Part shown: in pieces, positions 52,956 to 61,658 of the stretch
Numbering within the stretch: the stretch's first letter is position 1
Layout of the letters: each line of letters starts with the position of its first letter
From: Roseovarius sp. EL26
GTDB lineage: Bacteria; Pseudomonadota; Alphaproteobacteria; Rhodobacterales; Rhodobacteraceae
NCBI RefSeq assembly: GCF_900327775.1
Contig: NZ_OUMZ01000007.1
Span: 62,115 to 126,114 of the forward strand
Direction of reading: 5' to 3'
Length of the DNA stretch: 64,000 bases
Position numbers and translations under genes: made by a program
The notes under the pieces: generated by a model
Database searches by the model: none
What the model was told of the DNA's origin: nothing
What the model saw: only the letters and a program-made list of their open reading frames with translations

Positions 52956-52977
52956 GCGGGCAACTGATGTTGCCCGC
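52956..52977. terminator. Terminator shared by symporter and VPLPA-CTERM gene
   Basis: A perfect 9-base stem GCGGGCAAC / GTTGCCCGC with TGAT loop. The minus strand continues TTTTGTTTT, giving a textbook terminator for the gene at 53006; on the plus strand a T-run follows only after about 8 bases. Confidence 0.85.
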
Positions 52978-53005
52978 ATGACGCTATTTTTTGTATGCGA
53001 TAGTT

Positions 53006-53737
53006 TTAGGCTATTTTACGACGGCGGCGAGAGATCGCTGCAATCCCGCCGACACCAGCCAGCAATAGTGGCAAAGATGCGGGAACCGGAACCGGGGCGG
53101 TGGTGCTAACACGTTCCACCATAAAGCTCATTGTGTAATCAATGCCGTCGACGCACGTCGGATGCAAAAAGCCATCACTTCCGGGTAAATTTTTTATTGC
53201 ACAAGTTCCGCCGTTGTCGCGAAGCGTGCTGAGATAAATGCCAGGCCCCACATCCAGCGTGGGTGCATTGAAGGTTGCGACTTCATCACCCCAAGGGCCA
53301 TTCAGCAGGCTATCAATGGTGAAAATTTCGGGTGTGACTGAACTTTCCTCGACATGCCAGCTCGGGGCGCCATCGGCACCTTGCAATCGCGTGCTTTGAT
53401 AGGGGTTATCGATGGGGCTCAGGTTGATGCCCCAAAGGATGCTAGCTCCGATGAGCCGGAAGCCGTCTGCGATTTCAATGTTAAATACGTCAGCGGTGTC
53501 ATGCGGGGCTTCGATAGAACCGTGGAAGAGGTTGGTTCCTTCGATCAATTGAAAAAGGGCGACATCCTCCAGCCCGCCGATTGTATCATAATCACCTGCA
53601 GGCAGCCCATCTTCAGCAAGAACGGTATCTTCGTCGAAGTCCCCGGAATATGATACATTGACTGTTGCGGCCCATGCGGATGTTGATGCGAAAAGAGCAG
53701 CGATTAACGTGCCAGTTGCAATAGGATTAAACTTCAT
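53006..53737 (-). CDS. VPLPA-CTERM sorting domain protein
   Basis: 243 residues. The signal peptide MKFNPIATGTLIAALFASTSAWA is followed by a beta-rich mature domain with one Cys pair region (GTCAIKNLPGSDGFLHPTC) and a C-terminal sorting signal VPVPASLPLLLAGVGGIAAI then SRRRRK. The tripartite motif-helix-basic layout marks it for exosortase processing and surface location. It is different in sequence from the VPLPA protein at 23205, apart from the sorting tail. No exosortase is nearby. The role of the domain is unknown. Confidence 0.88.
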   Translation of the reverse strand: MKFNPIATGTLIAALFASTSAWAATVNVSYSGDFDEDTVLAEDGLPAGDYDTIGGLEDVALFQLIEGTNLFHGSIEAPHDTADVFNIEIADGFRLIGASILWGINLSPIDNPYQSTRLQGADGAPSWHVEESSVTPEIFTIDSLLNGPWGDEVATFNAPTLDVGPGIYLSTLRDNGGTCAIKNLPGSDGFLHPTCVDGIDYTMSFMVERVSTTAPVPVPASLPLLLAGVGGIAAISRRRRKIA

Positions 53738-53934
53738 ACTATCCCCAATTCGTTTAAATATGCTTTGAACAAGTGCTTCTGAATGAAATATACAATAACA
53801 TCAGTCGCAAAGCCAAAAAAATCTTTGGGAATTTTGGCTTTTTTGTGTCAGCGCTTACCGTTTGGCATGTTTTTAGAGAATATAGCGACAATGTAAGCGA
53901 AATGAGCATACACGTTTAGAGCGGTGGCGATGAA

Positions 53935-54549
53935 TTATTGCTGCGCTTTATAGCGTGCAGGGTCCCATGCTTCGAGCACCTTGCTATTATCGTCGCTGTC
54001 GTATTCAAACAGTTCTTTTTGTCGAACGCCTGGAATGGTTCCGAATTCTTCGGCCAGTTGTTTGGGATACCATGTTGGCGACACTTGGCCAGGAAGCACC
54101 TGCGCCAGCACACGTGATGTGCCGTGGGCGCATTGGGCTTTGGCCACAGCCCCGTAATTCATAACGATATTGATCGCCTTTTCCGCCTGCTGCGGGGTGA
54201 CAATTAGTTCCTGCACGACAACGTGAAAGCTCTGGCGTGCGTGATAGCGGGTGTAGACATCGGCCACCACAGGCGTTGCGCCAAAGATTACATCGTTTCG
54301 CTCTGGGATGGTTTCGTGTTTGAACGATCCGGCGGGGTCAAAAATGATCCGTTGTGACCCATTGATCATCAACGATGTGTGCGCGCCTTTGCCGGTGCGG
54401 TTGTTGATCATGGTGTACAGGGTCAGCTTGGGCGGGCCCTCGTGGCGATAGATCGATTTGGCCACCACATCGTCGGGGGCCCAGATCGATTCGCCAACAC
54501 AGCCGGTTAGCATCACAAACGCGCAAAGCGCAAAAGTTACACCACGCAT
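53935..54549 (-). CDS. Predicted lipoprotein of unknown function
   Basis: 204 residues from ATG 54549 (MRGVTFALCAFVMLTGC), preceded by AGGGGG. Lipobox LTGC puts the lipidated Cys at about 17. The mature part begins VGESIWAPDDVVAKSIYRH and includes LTLYTMINNRTGKGAHTSLMI, a His-containing segment followed by FDPAGSFKHE. This recalls papain-like NlpC/DUF830 proteins by its ordering of polar residues (AHTSLMI might carry a catalytic His), but I am not sure. It follows cytochrome oxidase subunit IV by 31 bases on the same strand. Confidence 0.75.
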   Translation of the reverse strand: MRGVTFALCAFVMLTGCVGESIWAPDDVVAKSIYRHEGPPKLTLYTMINNRTGKGAHTSLMINGSQRIIFDPAGSFKHETIPERNDVIFGATPVVADVYTRYHARQSFHVVVQELIVTPQQAEKAINIVMNYGAVAKAQCAHGTSRVLAQVLPGQVSPTWYPKQLAEEFGTIPGVRQKELFEYDSDDNSKVLEAWDPARYKAQQ

Positions 54550-54580
54550 GATGCCCCCTGAAACAGATTGAATGCTGTGA

Positions 54581-54715
54581 TCAGCCGCCGACAATCGCCA
54601 GCAAGATCAGGAACAAGATGATCCCAACACAGGAATAGGTCGTAGCTTTTACAAAGCCGTTAAACGCGTTTTCCTGAACTTCGATGTTCATTTCACCATG
54701 TTTATGTTCGGACAT
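54581..54715 (-). CDS. aa3-type cytochrome c oxidase subunit IV
   Basis: 44 residues. The sequence starts MSEHKHGEMNIEVQENAFNG and continues FVKATTYSCVGIILFLILLA, ending IVGG. The HKHGEM-Q-EN-F-F layout, with a single C-terminal membrane helix, is that of the small subunit IV (CoxIV, PF07835) of bacterial aa3 oxidases such as in Paracoccus and Rhodobacter. Its role in the enzyme is structural and not essential. It is away from the main oxidase genes, as is common, and is read before the lipoprotein at 53935. Confidence 0.88.
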   Translation of the reverse strand: MSEHKHGEMNIEVQENAFNGFVKATTYSCVGIILFLILLAIVGG

Positions 54716-54807
54716 GTCGGATCCATTTCTTGAGTGAAGACAATTTCAGATTTTCGGCTGGATACTGTATTTCAGGCGGTCTGTCACCACCCAAGCTGAT
54801 CTTAGCG

Positions 54808-55257
54808 TCAGGCTTTTTCCAGATCCTGTGCCAGACGGAAGCCAATCCTGTTTGGCTCGGCCTGTTCTACCTGCTTGGGCAAGGCGCGCAGCATGACGCT
54901 GAGTTGGCTGACGTGTTGAACAAGCTGGGTTTTTGCGCCCGATGGATCGCTGCCATAAAAGGTAATCACATCGGGGTCAAAATAGCCCATGCCCTCGATC
55001 CGCAGAACGCCAGCATCTCCGCCAGTAAAGCCCATCGCGACCTCGTGCTCGTTATCCAGTGTTTTCTCAAAGTTCTGGATGTACATGATCAGCCGTTCAT
55101 AGGCCCATTGTGCCGGGCTTTTTTGCTCAACGGGTTTTTTAACCACATTTTCTGGTTGCTCTGGCGGGCAGCGTTCCGGATCGGCATGTACTTCATGGCA
55201 GCGCGGCATTGCCGCGGCTTCTGCCAGTTCGGCGGAGGTCTCAATTTTCTCGTTCAT
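54808..55257 (-). CDS. DUF6173-like protein
   Basis: 149 residues from ATG 55257; a TTG two codons earlier also overlaps the upstream stop. The N-terminus is acidic (NEKIETSAELAEAAAMPRC), with a Cys/His-containing stretch. The core WAYERLIMYIQNFEKTLDNEHEVAMGFTGGDAGVLRIEGMGYFDPDVITFYG matches a family I recall from Rhodobacteraceae as DUF6173, function unknown. It is cytoplasmic by prediction and directly follows the MBL-fold hydrolase gene. Confidence 0.75.
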   Translation of the reverse strand: MNEKIETSAELAEAAAMPRCHEVHADPERCPPEQPENVVKKPVEQKSPAQWAYERLIMYIQNFEKTLDNEHEVAMGFTGGDAGVLRIEGMGYFDPDVITFYGSDPSGAKTQLVQHVSQLSVMLRALPKQVEQAEPNRIGFRLAQDLEKA

Positions 55258-55259
55258 GT

Positions 55260-56285
55260 TCAATCCTTCATCTGCCAGACCCAGGCCCCGTCGGCGCGGG
55301 CGATACGGGTTACCTCTCCAGCCTGATGCAGATGGTTAAGATGTGCAACCGCTTCGACCAAAGCATGCCCATATGTGCCGCTGTCGACCTTGCGTTTGAA
55401 GAGTGGGGTGAAGCAGTCGGAGGCGATGCGCGGTTCGCTAAGATGTTGGCGCAGGCGTTTTAGCGCGCCGTGGTGATTTTCGCTTAGTTGCTCCATGCGG
55501 TGAGGCAAACCGGTGAAAGGCAGCTTGTGCCCGGACAGCACCAGATGATCTTTGCGCGCGAGCTTGGCCAGGCGCTCACAGCTTTCGAGCCAATCCGAGA
55601 GCGGGTCGGCCTCGGGTTCGGTTGGGTAGACGCCGATGTTGGGGCTGATGGATGAGATGATCTGATCGCCTGCGATGACCAGATTGTCATCCCGGCTCCA
55701 AAGTGTCAGGTGTTCGGGCGCGTGGCCATTGCCGGTGTGAACATCCCACGTCCGGCCTCCAGCGGAAAACGTATCGCCCTGTTTGATGCGGGTATATCCC
55801 ACTGGGATCGGGGCGCAAACATCGCTGAAATTGAATGGGCGGTCGTTTATGCGAGCTTCGATGATGGCAGGGTCCATGCCAGCGCGGGTCCAGAAGGTGA
55901 CGGCTTGCGCGGTTGGTCGCTCTTCGATGTCCAGCAGCAACATGCGCGCCATGAGCCATGAGGTGCGGCTCATTATCAGTTCGGCTCCGAACCGCTCCAT
56001 CAGCCAGCCTGCCATGCCGATATGATCAGGGTGATGGTGGGTCAGGATCACCCGGCTTACGGGTTTCCCCTGTAGTGGGCCGCTCAAAATCTGTTCCCAC
56101 AGGGCGATAGTTTTGCGGGTGCGCACGCCGGTGTCAACGATGCTCCAGCTGTCACCCTCGTCAATTGCATAGACGTTGACATGATCCAGTGCCATCGGCA
56201 GGGGTAAGCGCAGCCAGAGAACCCCATCAGCAACAGTAACGCTTTCTCCGTGAGCGGGCGGAGTGTCCCATGGGGTTTTGAGCAT
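55260..56285 (-). CDS. MBL fold metallo-hydrolase
   Basis: 341 residues. The metal motif VILTHHHPDHIGMAGWL (HxHxDH), the later TGNGHAPEHL, VIAGDQIISSISPNI and VLSGHKLPFTGL supply the dinuclear zinc ligands. A C-terminal helical extension of about 100 residues (ALKRLRQHL ... HLNHLHQAGEV) resembles the winged-helix tail of LACTB2-like hydrolases. It lies just downstream of an acyl-CoA dehydrogenase gene (16 bases), so it may hydrolyse a thioester or related intermediate of that pathway, an inference. Confidence 0.9.
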   Translation of the reverse strand: MLKTPWDTPPAHGESVTVADGVLWLRLPLPMALDHVNVYAIDEGDSWSIVDTGVRTRKTIALWEQILSGPLQGKPVSRVILTHHHPDHIGMAGWLMERFGAELIMSRTSWLMARMLLLDIEERPTAQAVTFWTRAGMDPAIIEARINDRPFNFSDVCAPIPVGYTRIKQGDTFSAGGRTWDVHTGNGHAPEHLTLWSRDDNLVIAGDQIISSISPNIGVYPTEPEADPLSDWLESCERLAKLARKDHLVLSGHKLPFTGLPHRMEQLSENHHGALKRLRQHLSEPRIASDCFTPLFKRKVDSGTYGHALVEAVAHLNHLHQAGEVTRIARADGAWVWQMKD

Positions 56286-56301
56286 CTTTTATCCGGACCT
56301 G

Positions 56302-58020
56302 TTACATTGCCAATTCGTCGGTGGACAACGCATAAAGATCATCGGCCCCGGCTAGCGCATGTATGAGCAAGCCGGCATGTTCAGGCAAGAGGCGGGTGAT
56401 AAAGAATTTCGCCAACTTGCTGCGCGGCCCCTCGCCACCTTCGGCGATTGCGGCTTGCAGATGTACATAGCCACCCAACACCCGGGCAAAGGCTTGCAGG
56501 AAGGGTACGGCACCTGCAAAGCGCTGGTTCAGCTCGGACTGGGTGACCATTTGATCTACAGCTTCGCGCAAGGTTTCACAGGCCTCCCAGACTGGTTCAG
56601 CAAGTTCAGGTAACCTGGCACGAGCGGCCTCAGCGAAGTCCTCGATTTCGTCCAACAATGCGTTGGCAGCCTCTCCATCATCCATCAATTTACGGGCGAC
56701 CAGATCCATCGCCTGAATGCCGTTGGTGCCCTCGTAAATTGCAGTGACGCGGGCATCGCGGTAATATTGCGCCGCGCCGGTTTCCTCGATGAAGCCCATG
56801 CCTCCGTGCACCTGTACACCCATTTCCGAGACGCTCATCCCGATGTTTGTGCCGTAGGCTTTGGCAATTGGTGTCAGGAAGGCTGCGCGAGCAGCCCAGT
56901 CGCCAGATCCTGTGGCGTGTTCCATGTCGATGGCGACGGCGCAAGACAGAGCTATGGCGCGAGCAGCAAACACCTCGGCTTTCATGGTTGTCAACATGCG
57001 GCGCACATCGGCATGATCCGCAATGGTGCCGGTGCCGCTCTCAACTGGGGTTTTGCCTTGCTTACGCTCCAATGCGTAACTTAGGGCGTGTTGATAGGCG
57101 CCTTCGGCTGCGCCAATCCCTTGGCCCCCAACACCCAGTCGGGCGTTGTTCATCATCGTGAACATGGCGCGCATGCCACCGTGAGGTTCACCGACCAGCC
57201 AACCGGTTGCGCCGTCATATTGCATTACTGCAGTTGGCGAGCCATGCAGGCCCATTTTGTGCTCAAGGCTGACCACATTCAGGCTATTGGCCGTTCCGGG
57301 TACGCCGTTTTCATCGGGGATGAATTTGGGCACCATAAACAGGCTGATGCCCTTGGTGCCGGGGCCGCCATCGGGCAGTCGAGCCAACACGAGGTGACAG
57401 ACGTTTTCAGTAAAGTCGTTGTCGGCCCAGCTGATGAAGATCTTTTGCCCGGTGATGGCATAGGTGCCATCGCCATTGTCGACGGCCTTGGTTTGCAGCG
57501 CGCCAACGTCCGAGCCGGCCTGCGCCTCGGTCAGGTTCATCGTGCCGCACCATTCGCCGCTGATTAGCTTAGGTAGGTAGAGCGCCTTGATCTCGTTACT
57601 GGCATGTTTTTCCAACGCTTCTATCTGGCCCTGCGACATCAGTGGGTTGAGCTGCAACGACAGGCAGGCGCCGCTCATCATCTCATTGACGGCGGTGGTG
57701 ATGGCCAGTGGCAAACCCATGCCGCCCGATTCTGGGCAGGCGCTGATTGAAATCCATCCACCCTCGGCGATGGCCTTGTATCCGTCAGCAAATCCTGGGC
57801 TTGTGCGGACTATGCCGTTTTCCAGATGTGCGGGATGTAGATCGCCATTGCGCTGCAATGGAGCAAGTACGTTTTCGCACATCTTCCCAGCCTCAGAAAG
57901 AACCGCGGTGATCAGATCCGGGCTGGCCTCAGAAAATGTCTCGGTCTCGGATACCTGCTTCAAGCCGACAACATGATCAAACAGGAACTGATAGTCCTCA
58001 AGCGGGGCGCGGTATGGCAT
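56302..58020 (-). CDS. Acyl-CoA dehydrogenase, DmdC-like
   Basis: 572 residues from ATG 58020 (MPYRAPLEDYQFLFDHVV), with GGAG upstream. The large-size acyl-CoA dehydrogenases of this type include DmdC, which oxidises 3-methylmercaptopropionyl-CoA in DMSP breakdown; roseobacters have several paralogues with other substrates. Features: GTMNLTEAQAGSDVGAL, KIFISWADNDFTENVCHLVLAR, MGLHGSPTAVMQYDGATGWL, the FAD-adjacent MGVQVHGGMGFIEETGAAQYYRDARVTAIYEGTNGIQAMDLV with the catalytic Glu in the YEGTNGIQ part, and a C-terminal extension. It is divergent from tsaC and followed by an MBL hydrolase. The substrate is unresolved. Confidence 0.9.
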   Translation of the reverse strand: MPYRAPLEDYQFLFDHVVGLKQVSETETFSEASPDLITAVLSEAGKMCENVLAPLQRNGDLHPAHLENGIVRTSPGFADGYKAIAEGGWISISACPESGGMGLPLAITTAVNEMMSGACLSLQLNPLMSQGQIEALEKHASNEIKALYLPKLISGEWCGTMNLTEAQAGSDVGALQTKAVDNGDGTYAITGQKIFISWADNDFTENVCHLVLARLPDGGPGTKGISLFMVPKFIPDENGVPGTANSLNVVSLEHKMGLHGSPTAVMQYDGATGWLVGEPHGGMRAMFTMMNNARLGVGGQGIGAAEGAYQHALSYALERKQGKTPVESGTGTIADHADVRRMLTTMKAEVFAARAIALSCAVAIDMEHATGSGDWAARAAFLTPIAKAYGTNIGMSVSEMGVQVHGGMGFIEETGAAQYYRDARVTAIYEGTNGIQAMDLVARKLMDDGEAANALLDEIEDFAEAARARLPELAEPVWEACETLREAVDQMVTQSELNQRFAGAVPFLQAFARVLGGYVHLQAAIAEGGEGPRSKLAKFFITRLLPEHAGLLIHALAGADDLYALSTDELAM

Positions 58021-58153
58021 TGTGCTCTCCAGCAATTCACAGCGTGCATATGACTTGGCAACCAGCATGACGGCCTATATGCAATCTTAACCTTGCCTTA
58101 GACTAATCCAGCCTAGGCCATCATCAACCGAAACGCGGCGTCAGAAATTCAAA

Positions 58154-59101
58154 ATGAAGCTAGAGACCGAAATATTGCAAGCCGATCATGGCGGTTACGG
58201 ACGGGCGTGTGCCATTCTAGTAAGTGGTGGATTGGTCTCATTGCCAACAGAAACGGTCTATGGATTGGGTGGCGATGCACGCAATGATCGTGCCGTAGCC
58301 CGTATTTTTGAGGCTAAGGGTCGTCCGCAGTTCAATCCGCTGATCGTGCATGTGCCCTCGGCTGAGGTGGCTAAGACCTATGTCGAATGGTCGCATGAGG
58401 CGGAAGTCCTTGCCTCGGCCTTCTGGCCCGGAGCGATGACATTGGTGCTGCCGATTCGGAGCGATGCGGGTATTTCACCTTTAGTATCGGCGGGTTTATC
58501 GACATTGGCGATTCGGGTGCCGGCACATCCAGTGGCGCAGGAGTTGCTGGAGCAGTTCGGCGGCCCGGTTGCGGCACCTTCGGCCAACCCTTCGGGGCGG
58601 ATCAGCCCAACAACTGCGGCGCATGTTCTGGCGGGGCTGAACGGTCGGATTGAGGCGGTGCTGGACGGTGGGGCCTGTGATGTGGGGTTGGAATCAACAA
58701 TCATCGGGTTGGCGGATGATGCCATTTTGCTACGCCCTGGTGGGGTGCCTGCTGAAGTGATCGAAGCGGCACTGCAGATGAAATTGCGCCATCATGCTGA
58801 GGGCGCACAATTGAGTGCCCCGGGGCAGATGACATCGCATTATGCGCCCGGTGCAGCGGTGCGGTTGAATGCTGAAGTGCGAATGACCGGTGAATTGATG
58901 ATCGGGTTTGGCGATGTTGATTGCGATCTGAACCTGTCCGCGGCAAGTGATCTGACTGAGGCCGCCGCAAATCTGTTTCACCACTTGCATGCATTGGATG
59001 CCAAAGGTGCGACAGGCATCGCCGTGTCGCCCATCCCGGAGGTCGGTTTGGGTCTGGCGATTAATGACCGGTTGCGCCGGGCGGCGGCGCCTCGGGATTG
59101 A
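58154..59101 (+). CDS. tsaC: L-threonylcarbamoyladenylate synthase (Sua5-type)
   Basis: 315 residues, the long Sua5 form. The N-terminal YrdC domain reads LVSLPTETVYGLGGDARND, IFEAKGRPQFNPLIVHV, FWPGAMTLVLP and GPVAAPSANPSGRISPTTAAHVL; the C-terminal Sua5 domain follows after SAPGQMTSHYAPGAAV, the conserved linker. It forms threonylcarbamoyl-AMP from Thr, bicarbonate and ATP for tRNA t6A, the substrate of TsaD encoded at 3569. It is divergent from the acyl-CoA dehydrogenase gene and ends in front of an inverted repeat. Confidence 0.95.
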   Translation: MKLETEILQADHGGYGRACAILVSGGLVSLPTETVYGLGGDARNDRAVARIFEAKGRPQFNPLIVHVPSAEVAKTYVEWSHEAEVLASAFWPGAMTLVLPIRSDAGISPLVSAGLSTLAIRVPAHPVAQELLEQFGGPVAAPSANPSGRISPTTAAHVLAGLNGRIEAVLDGGACDVGLESTIIGLADDAILLRPGGVPAEVIEAALQMKLRHHAEGAQLSAPGQMTSHYAPGAAVRLNAEVRMTGELMIGFGDVDCDLNLSAASDLTEAAANLFHHLHALDAKGATGIAVSPIPEVGLGLAINDRLRRAAAPRD

Positions 59102-59108
59102 TGATCAT

Positions 59109-59167
59109 GTAGGGTGGGTTTTCAGCCCACCACCCTGGTCACAAGGTGGGTTGAAAACCCACCCTAC
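59109..59167. repeat. 59-base inverted repeat (GTAGGGTGGG-type)
   Basis: Two 23-base arms, beginning GTAGGGTGGGTTTTC and ending GAAAACCCACCCTAC, pair with a single G-T wobble around a 13-base centre. The repeat fills the gap between the convergent tsaC and hydrolase genes. GTAGGGTGGG-type palindromes recur in many bacterial genomes as REP-like elements, which is how I read it. Without a T-run it is not a standard terminator, but it could end or protect both transcripts. Confidence 0.85.
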
Positions 59168-59170
59168 GAA

Positions 59171-59959
59171 TTACGTTAGCAATGCGTTTGTCAGGGGGCT
59201 GTTTGCTTCAGATAATCCCTCGATCACGTTGAAATGGTTTAGGCCGGGATCGATGATATGTTTGGCATTCCATGCTTCGGTGAGCCAACGGGCGTGATCT
59301 AAAAACACAGGGCGTTCATCGGCGCCAACCCAGACGGTGACCGGAATGTCTGGCGCGGGCATCAAGGCCGGGCTTTCAGATTCTGCTTCTGCCATGTCCA
59401 GTTTGAAATCGGCGTTCATCGACAGGTTCATCAGGGGGCGCAGGTCTGAAACGGGGGAGATTGGGATGATGTGCTGGATGCGTGCCCTGACATCATCGGA
59501 CAGCATCCCCCCAGCCCCCATTCGTGCCACCAGATGCCCTCCGGCAGAATGGCCGGTCAGGATGATTGGGCCATCAACAAGCGCGGCTGCTTTTTGCACA
59601 GCGCGTGCGATCTGCAAGGTGATGTCAGAAATCCGCACATCGGGGCACAGATCATAAGATGGCATTGCCACCGCCCAGCCGCGCGCAAGGGGACCTGCGG
59701 CGAGGTGGGACCAGAAAGTGCGGTGGAATTTGAGCCAATAGCCGCCATGGACAAAGATCACCAAGCCCTTGGATTCAGTGTCTGGCAGAAACAGATCAAA
59801 CGCTTGACGTTTGCTGTCGCCATAGGAAATGCCGGTCTCGGCCTTGCCTTTTGCACGCAACACCGCGCGGTATTCACGCGCCTGCGCGGCCCAGCGTTCT
59901 GGATAGGCATCAGCCCCCGGAATATAGGGGGCGTTGGCATAGGCATCATCCCAGTTCAT
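59171..59959 (-). CDS. Alpha/beta hydrolase (kynurenine formamidase/esterase-like)
   Basis: 262 residues from ATG 59959 (MNWDDAYANAPYIPGADAY). The alpha/beta hydrolase features are VIFVHGGYWLKFHRTFWSHLA (HGGYW oxyanion loop), the nucleophile in ILTGHSAGGHLV (GHSAGGH), and a late His in LNHFNVIEGL, with an Asp in VGADERPVF. It resembles bacterial formamidase-like or carboxylesterase proteins. The start is divergent from gabD, about 90 bases away. The substrate is unknown; no tryptophan-degradation genes are visible. Confidence 0.88.
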   Translation of the reverse strand: MNWDDAYANAPYIPGADAYPERWAAQAREYRAVLRAKGKAETGISYGDSKRQAFDLFLPDTESKGLVIFVHGGYWLKFHRTFWSHLAAGPLARGWAVAMPSYDLCPDVRISDITLQIARAVQKAAALVDGPIILTGHSAGGHLVARMGAGGMLSDDVRARIQHIIPISPVSDLRPLMNLSMNADFKLDMAEAESESPALMPAPDIPVTVWVGADERPVFLDHARWLTEAWNAKHIIDPGLNHFNVIEGLSEANSPLTNALLT

Positions 59960-60050
59960 TTTGTTCCCCAAAAGTGATACTGGACAAGCCTTACGCAAGA
60001 TGCTTTGGCTTTGCGAGATTAAAATACATATGACATGCAAGGGGTGCGCC

Positions 60051-61523
60051 ATGACTGCGACGAATCTGAAATCACTGTTGAAGGATCCCAGCCTGCTGGC
60101 TGAAATGGCCTATGCCGGTGGCGAATGGGTCGAGGGTGACAACGGTACATACCCGGTCAAAAACCCGGCACGCGGCGATGTGATTGCCAATGTTGCCGAC
60201 ATGTCGCGGGCACAGGTCGCGGATACCATCGCCACGGCACAAGCGGCGCAGAAAGAATGGGCCAAGTGGACCGGTAAAGAACGCGCAGGCGTGATGCGCA
60301 AGTGGTTCGATCTGATGATGGAAAATGCCGATGATCTGGCGATCATCTTGACTGCTGAGCAAGGCAAGCCACTGGCCGAAGCCAAAGGCGAGATTGGCTA
60401 TGGCGCGTCGTTCATCGAGTTCTTTGCAGAAGAAGCCAAACGGATCTACGGCGAGACTATTCCGGGTCACCAGCGTGACAAGCGCATTACCGTGATCAAG
60501 CAGCCGATTGGGGTTGCCGCGTCGATCACGCCTTGGAACTTTCCCAACGCGATGATTACCCGCAAGGCGGCCCCGGCGCTGGCGGCAGGCTGTGCCTTTG
60601 TTGGTCGTCCAGCAGCAGAAACGCCTTTGTCAGCGACGGTTATGGGTGTTTTGGCTGAGCGCGCTGGCATTCCGAAAGGTGTCTTTAGCATCGTGACATC
60701 GTCGCGGTCTTCCGAGGTTGGCAAAGAGTTCTGCGAAAACGACGCCGTGCGCAAACTGACCTTTACCGGATCGACCGAAGTGGGCCGGATCCTGATGCGC
60801 CAGGCGGCAGATACGGTGATGAAATGCTCGATGGAGCTGGGTGGTAACGCGCCGTTCATCGTGTTTGATGATGCCGATCTGGATGCTGCTGTTGATGGTG
60901 CTATCCTGTGTAAGTTCCGCAACAACGGCCAGACCTGTGTTTGTGCCAACCGGATCTATGTGCAGGCGGGTGTTTATGACGCCTTTGCCAAGAAACTAGC
61001 CGAAAAAGTCTCGCAGATGAAAATCGGCGATGGTCTGGAAGAGGGCACAATTTTGGGCCCGTTGATCAACAATGATGCGATCATCAAAGTGCAAGAACAT
61101 GTTGCAGACGCCAAAGCCAAAGGGGCCGAGGTCCTGCTGGGTGGTGGTGAGCCGCTTGAGGGTGAGGGATATTTTCTGCCACCGACAATTGTCACCGGCG
61201 TGACACAAGACATGATGGTTGCGCAGGATGAGACCTTTGGCCCGATGGCGCCGCTCTTTAAGTTCGAGGACGAGGATGATGTGATAGCCATGGCCAATGA
61301 CACGATCTTTGGTCTGGCAAGCTATTTCTACGCCAATGACCTGAGCCGCGTTTACAAGGTGGCCGAAGCTTTGGAATACGGCATCGTTGGCGTGAATACT
61401 GGTATCATCTCAACCGAGGTGGCGCCGTTTGGTGGCGTCAAACAATCCGGTCTGGGTCGCGAAGGCAGCCATCACGGCATCGAAGACTATCTGGAGATGA
61501 AATACATCTGCATGTCGGTCTGA
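60051..61523 (+). CDS. gabD: NAD(P)-dependent succinate-semialdehyde dehydrogenase
   Basis: 490 residues from ATG 60051 (MTATNLKSLLKDPSLLAEM), with AAGGGG upstream. An aldehyde dehydrogenase of the GabD class. Key segments: ITPWNFPNAMITRKAAPALAAGC, KLTFTGSTEVGR, the catalytic Glu in MELGGNAPFIVFDDAD, the nucleophile in NNGQTCVCANR (Cys) and ETFGPMAPLFKF. GabD usually acts in GABA or polyamine degradation, making succinate; here no gabT is adjacent. The gene ends with a 13-base-stem hairpin at 61543. Confidence 0.93.
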   Translation: MTATNLKSLLKDPSLLAEMAYAGGEWVEGDNGTYPVKNPARGDVIANVADMSRAQVADTIATAQAAQKEWAKWTGKERAGVMRKWFDLMMENADDLAIILTAEQGKPLAEAKGEIGYGASFIEFFAEEAKRIYGETIPGHQRDKRITVIKQPIGVAASITPWNFPNAMITRKAAPALAAGCAFVGRPAAETPLSATVMGVLAERAGIPKGVFSIVTSSRSSEVGKEFCENDAVRKLTFTGSTEVGRILMRQAADTVMKCSMELGGNAPFIVFDDADLDAAVDGAILCKFRNNGQTCVCANRIYVQAGVYDAFAKKLAEKVSQMKIGDGLEEGTILGPLINNDAIIKVQEHVADAKAKGAEVLLGGGEPLEGEGYFLPPTIVTGVTQDMMVAQDETFGPMAPLFKFEDEDDVIAMANDTIFGLASYFYANDLSRVYKVAEALEYGIVGVNTGIISTEVAPFGGVKQSGLGREGSHHGIEDYLEMKYICMSV

Positions 61524-61542
61524 TCGACAATCAAATCCTGAA

Positions 61543-61576
61543 TTGTGTCCCATTCAACCTTACGAATGGGACACAA
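61543..61576. terminator. Hairpin after gabD
   Basis: A perfect 13-base stem TTGTGTCCCATTC / GAATGGGACACAA with an 8-base loop starts 20 bases after the gabD stop and precedes the aldolase gene. The following ACTTTA is only a weak T-run, so it is a likely but imperfect terminator. Confidence 0.65.
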
Positions 61577-61658
61577 ACTTTACGACATATGCCCGTCGTT
61601 AAATTGCGCGACATGCCTTGCTCTGGATCTCAGGATGACCTGAAAGAGGAGTGCTGTC

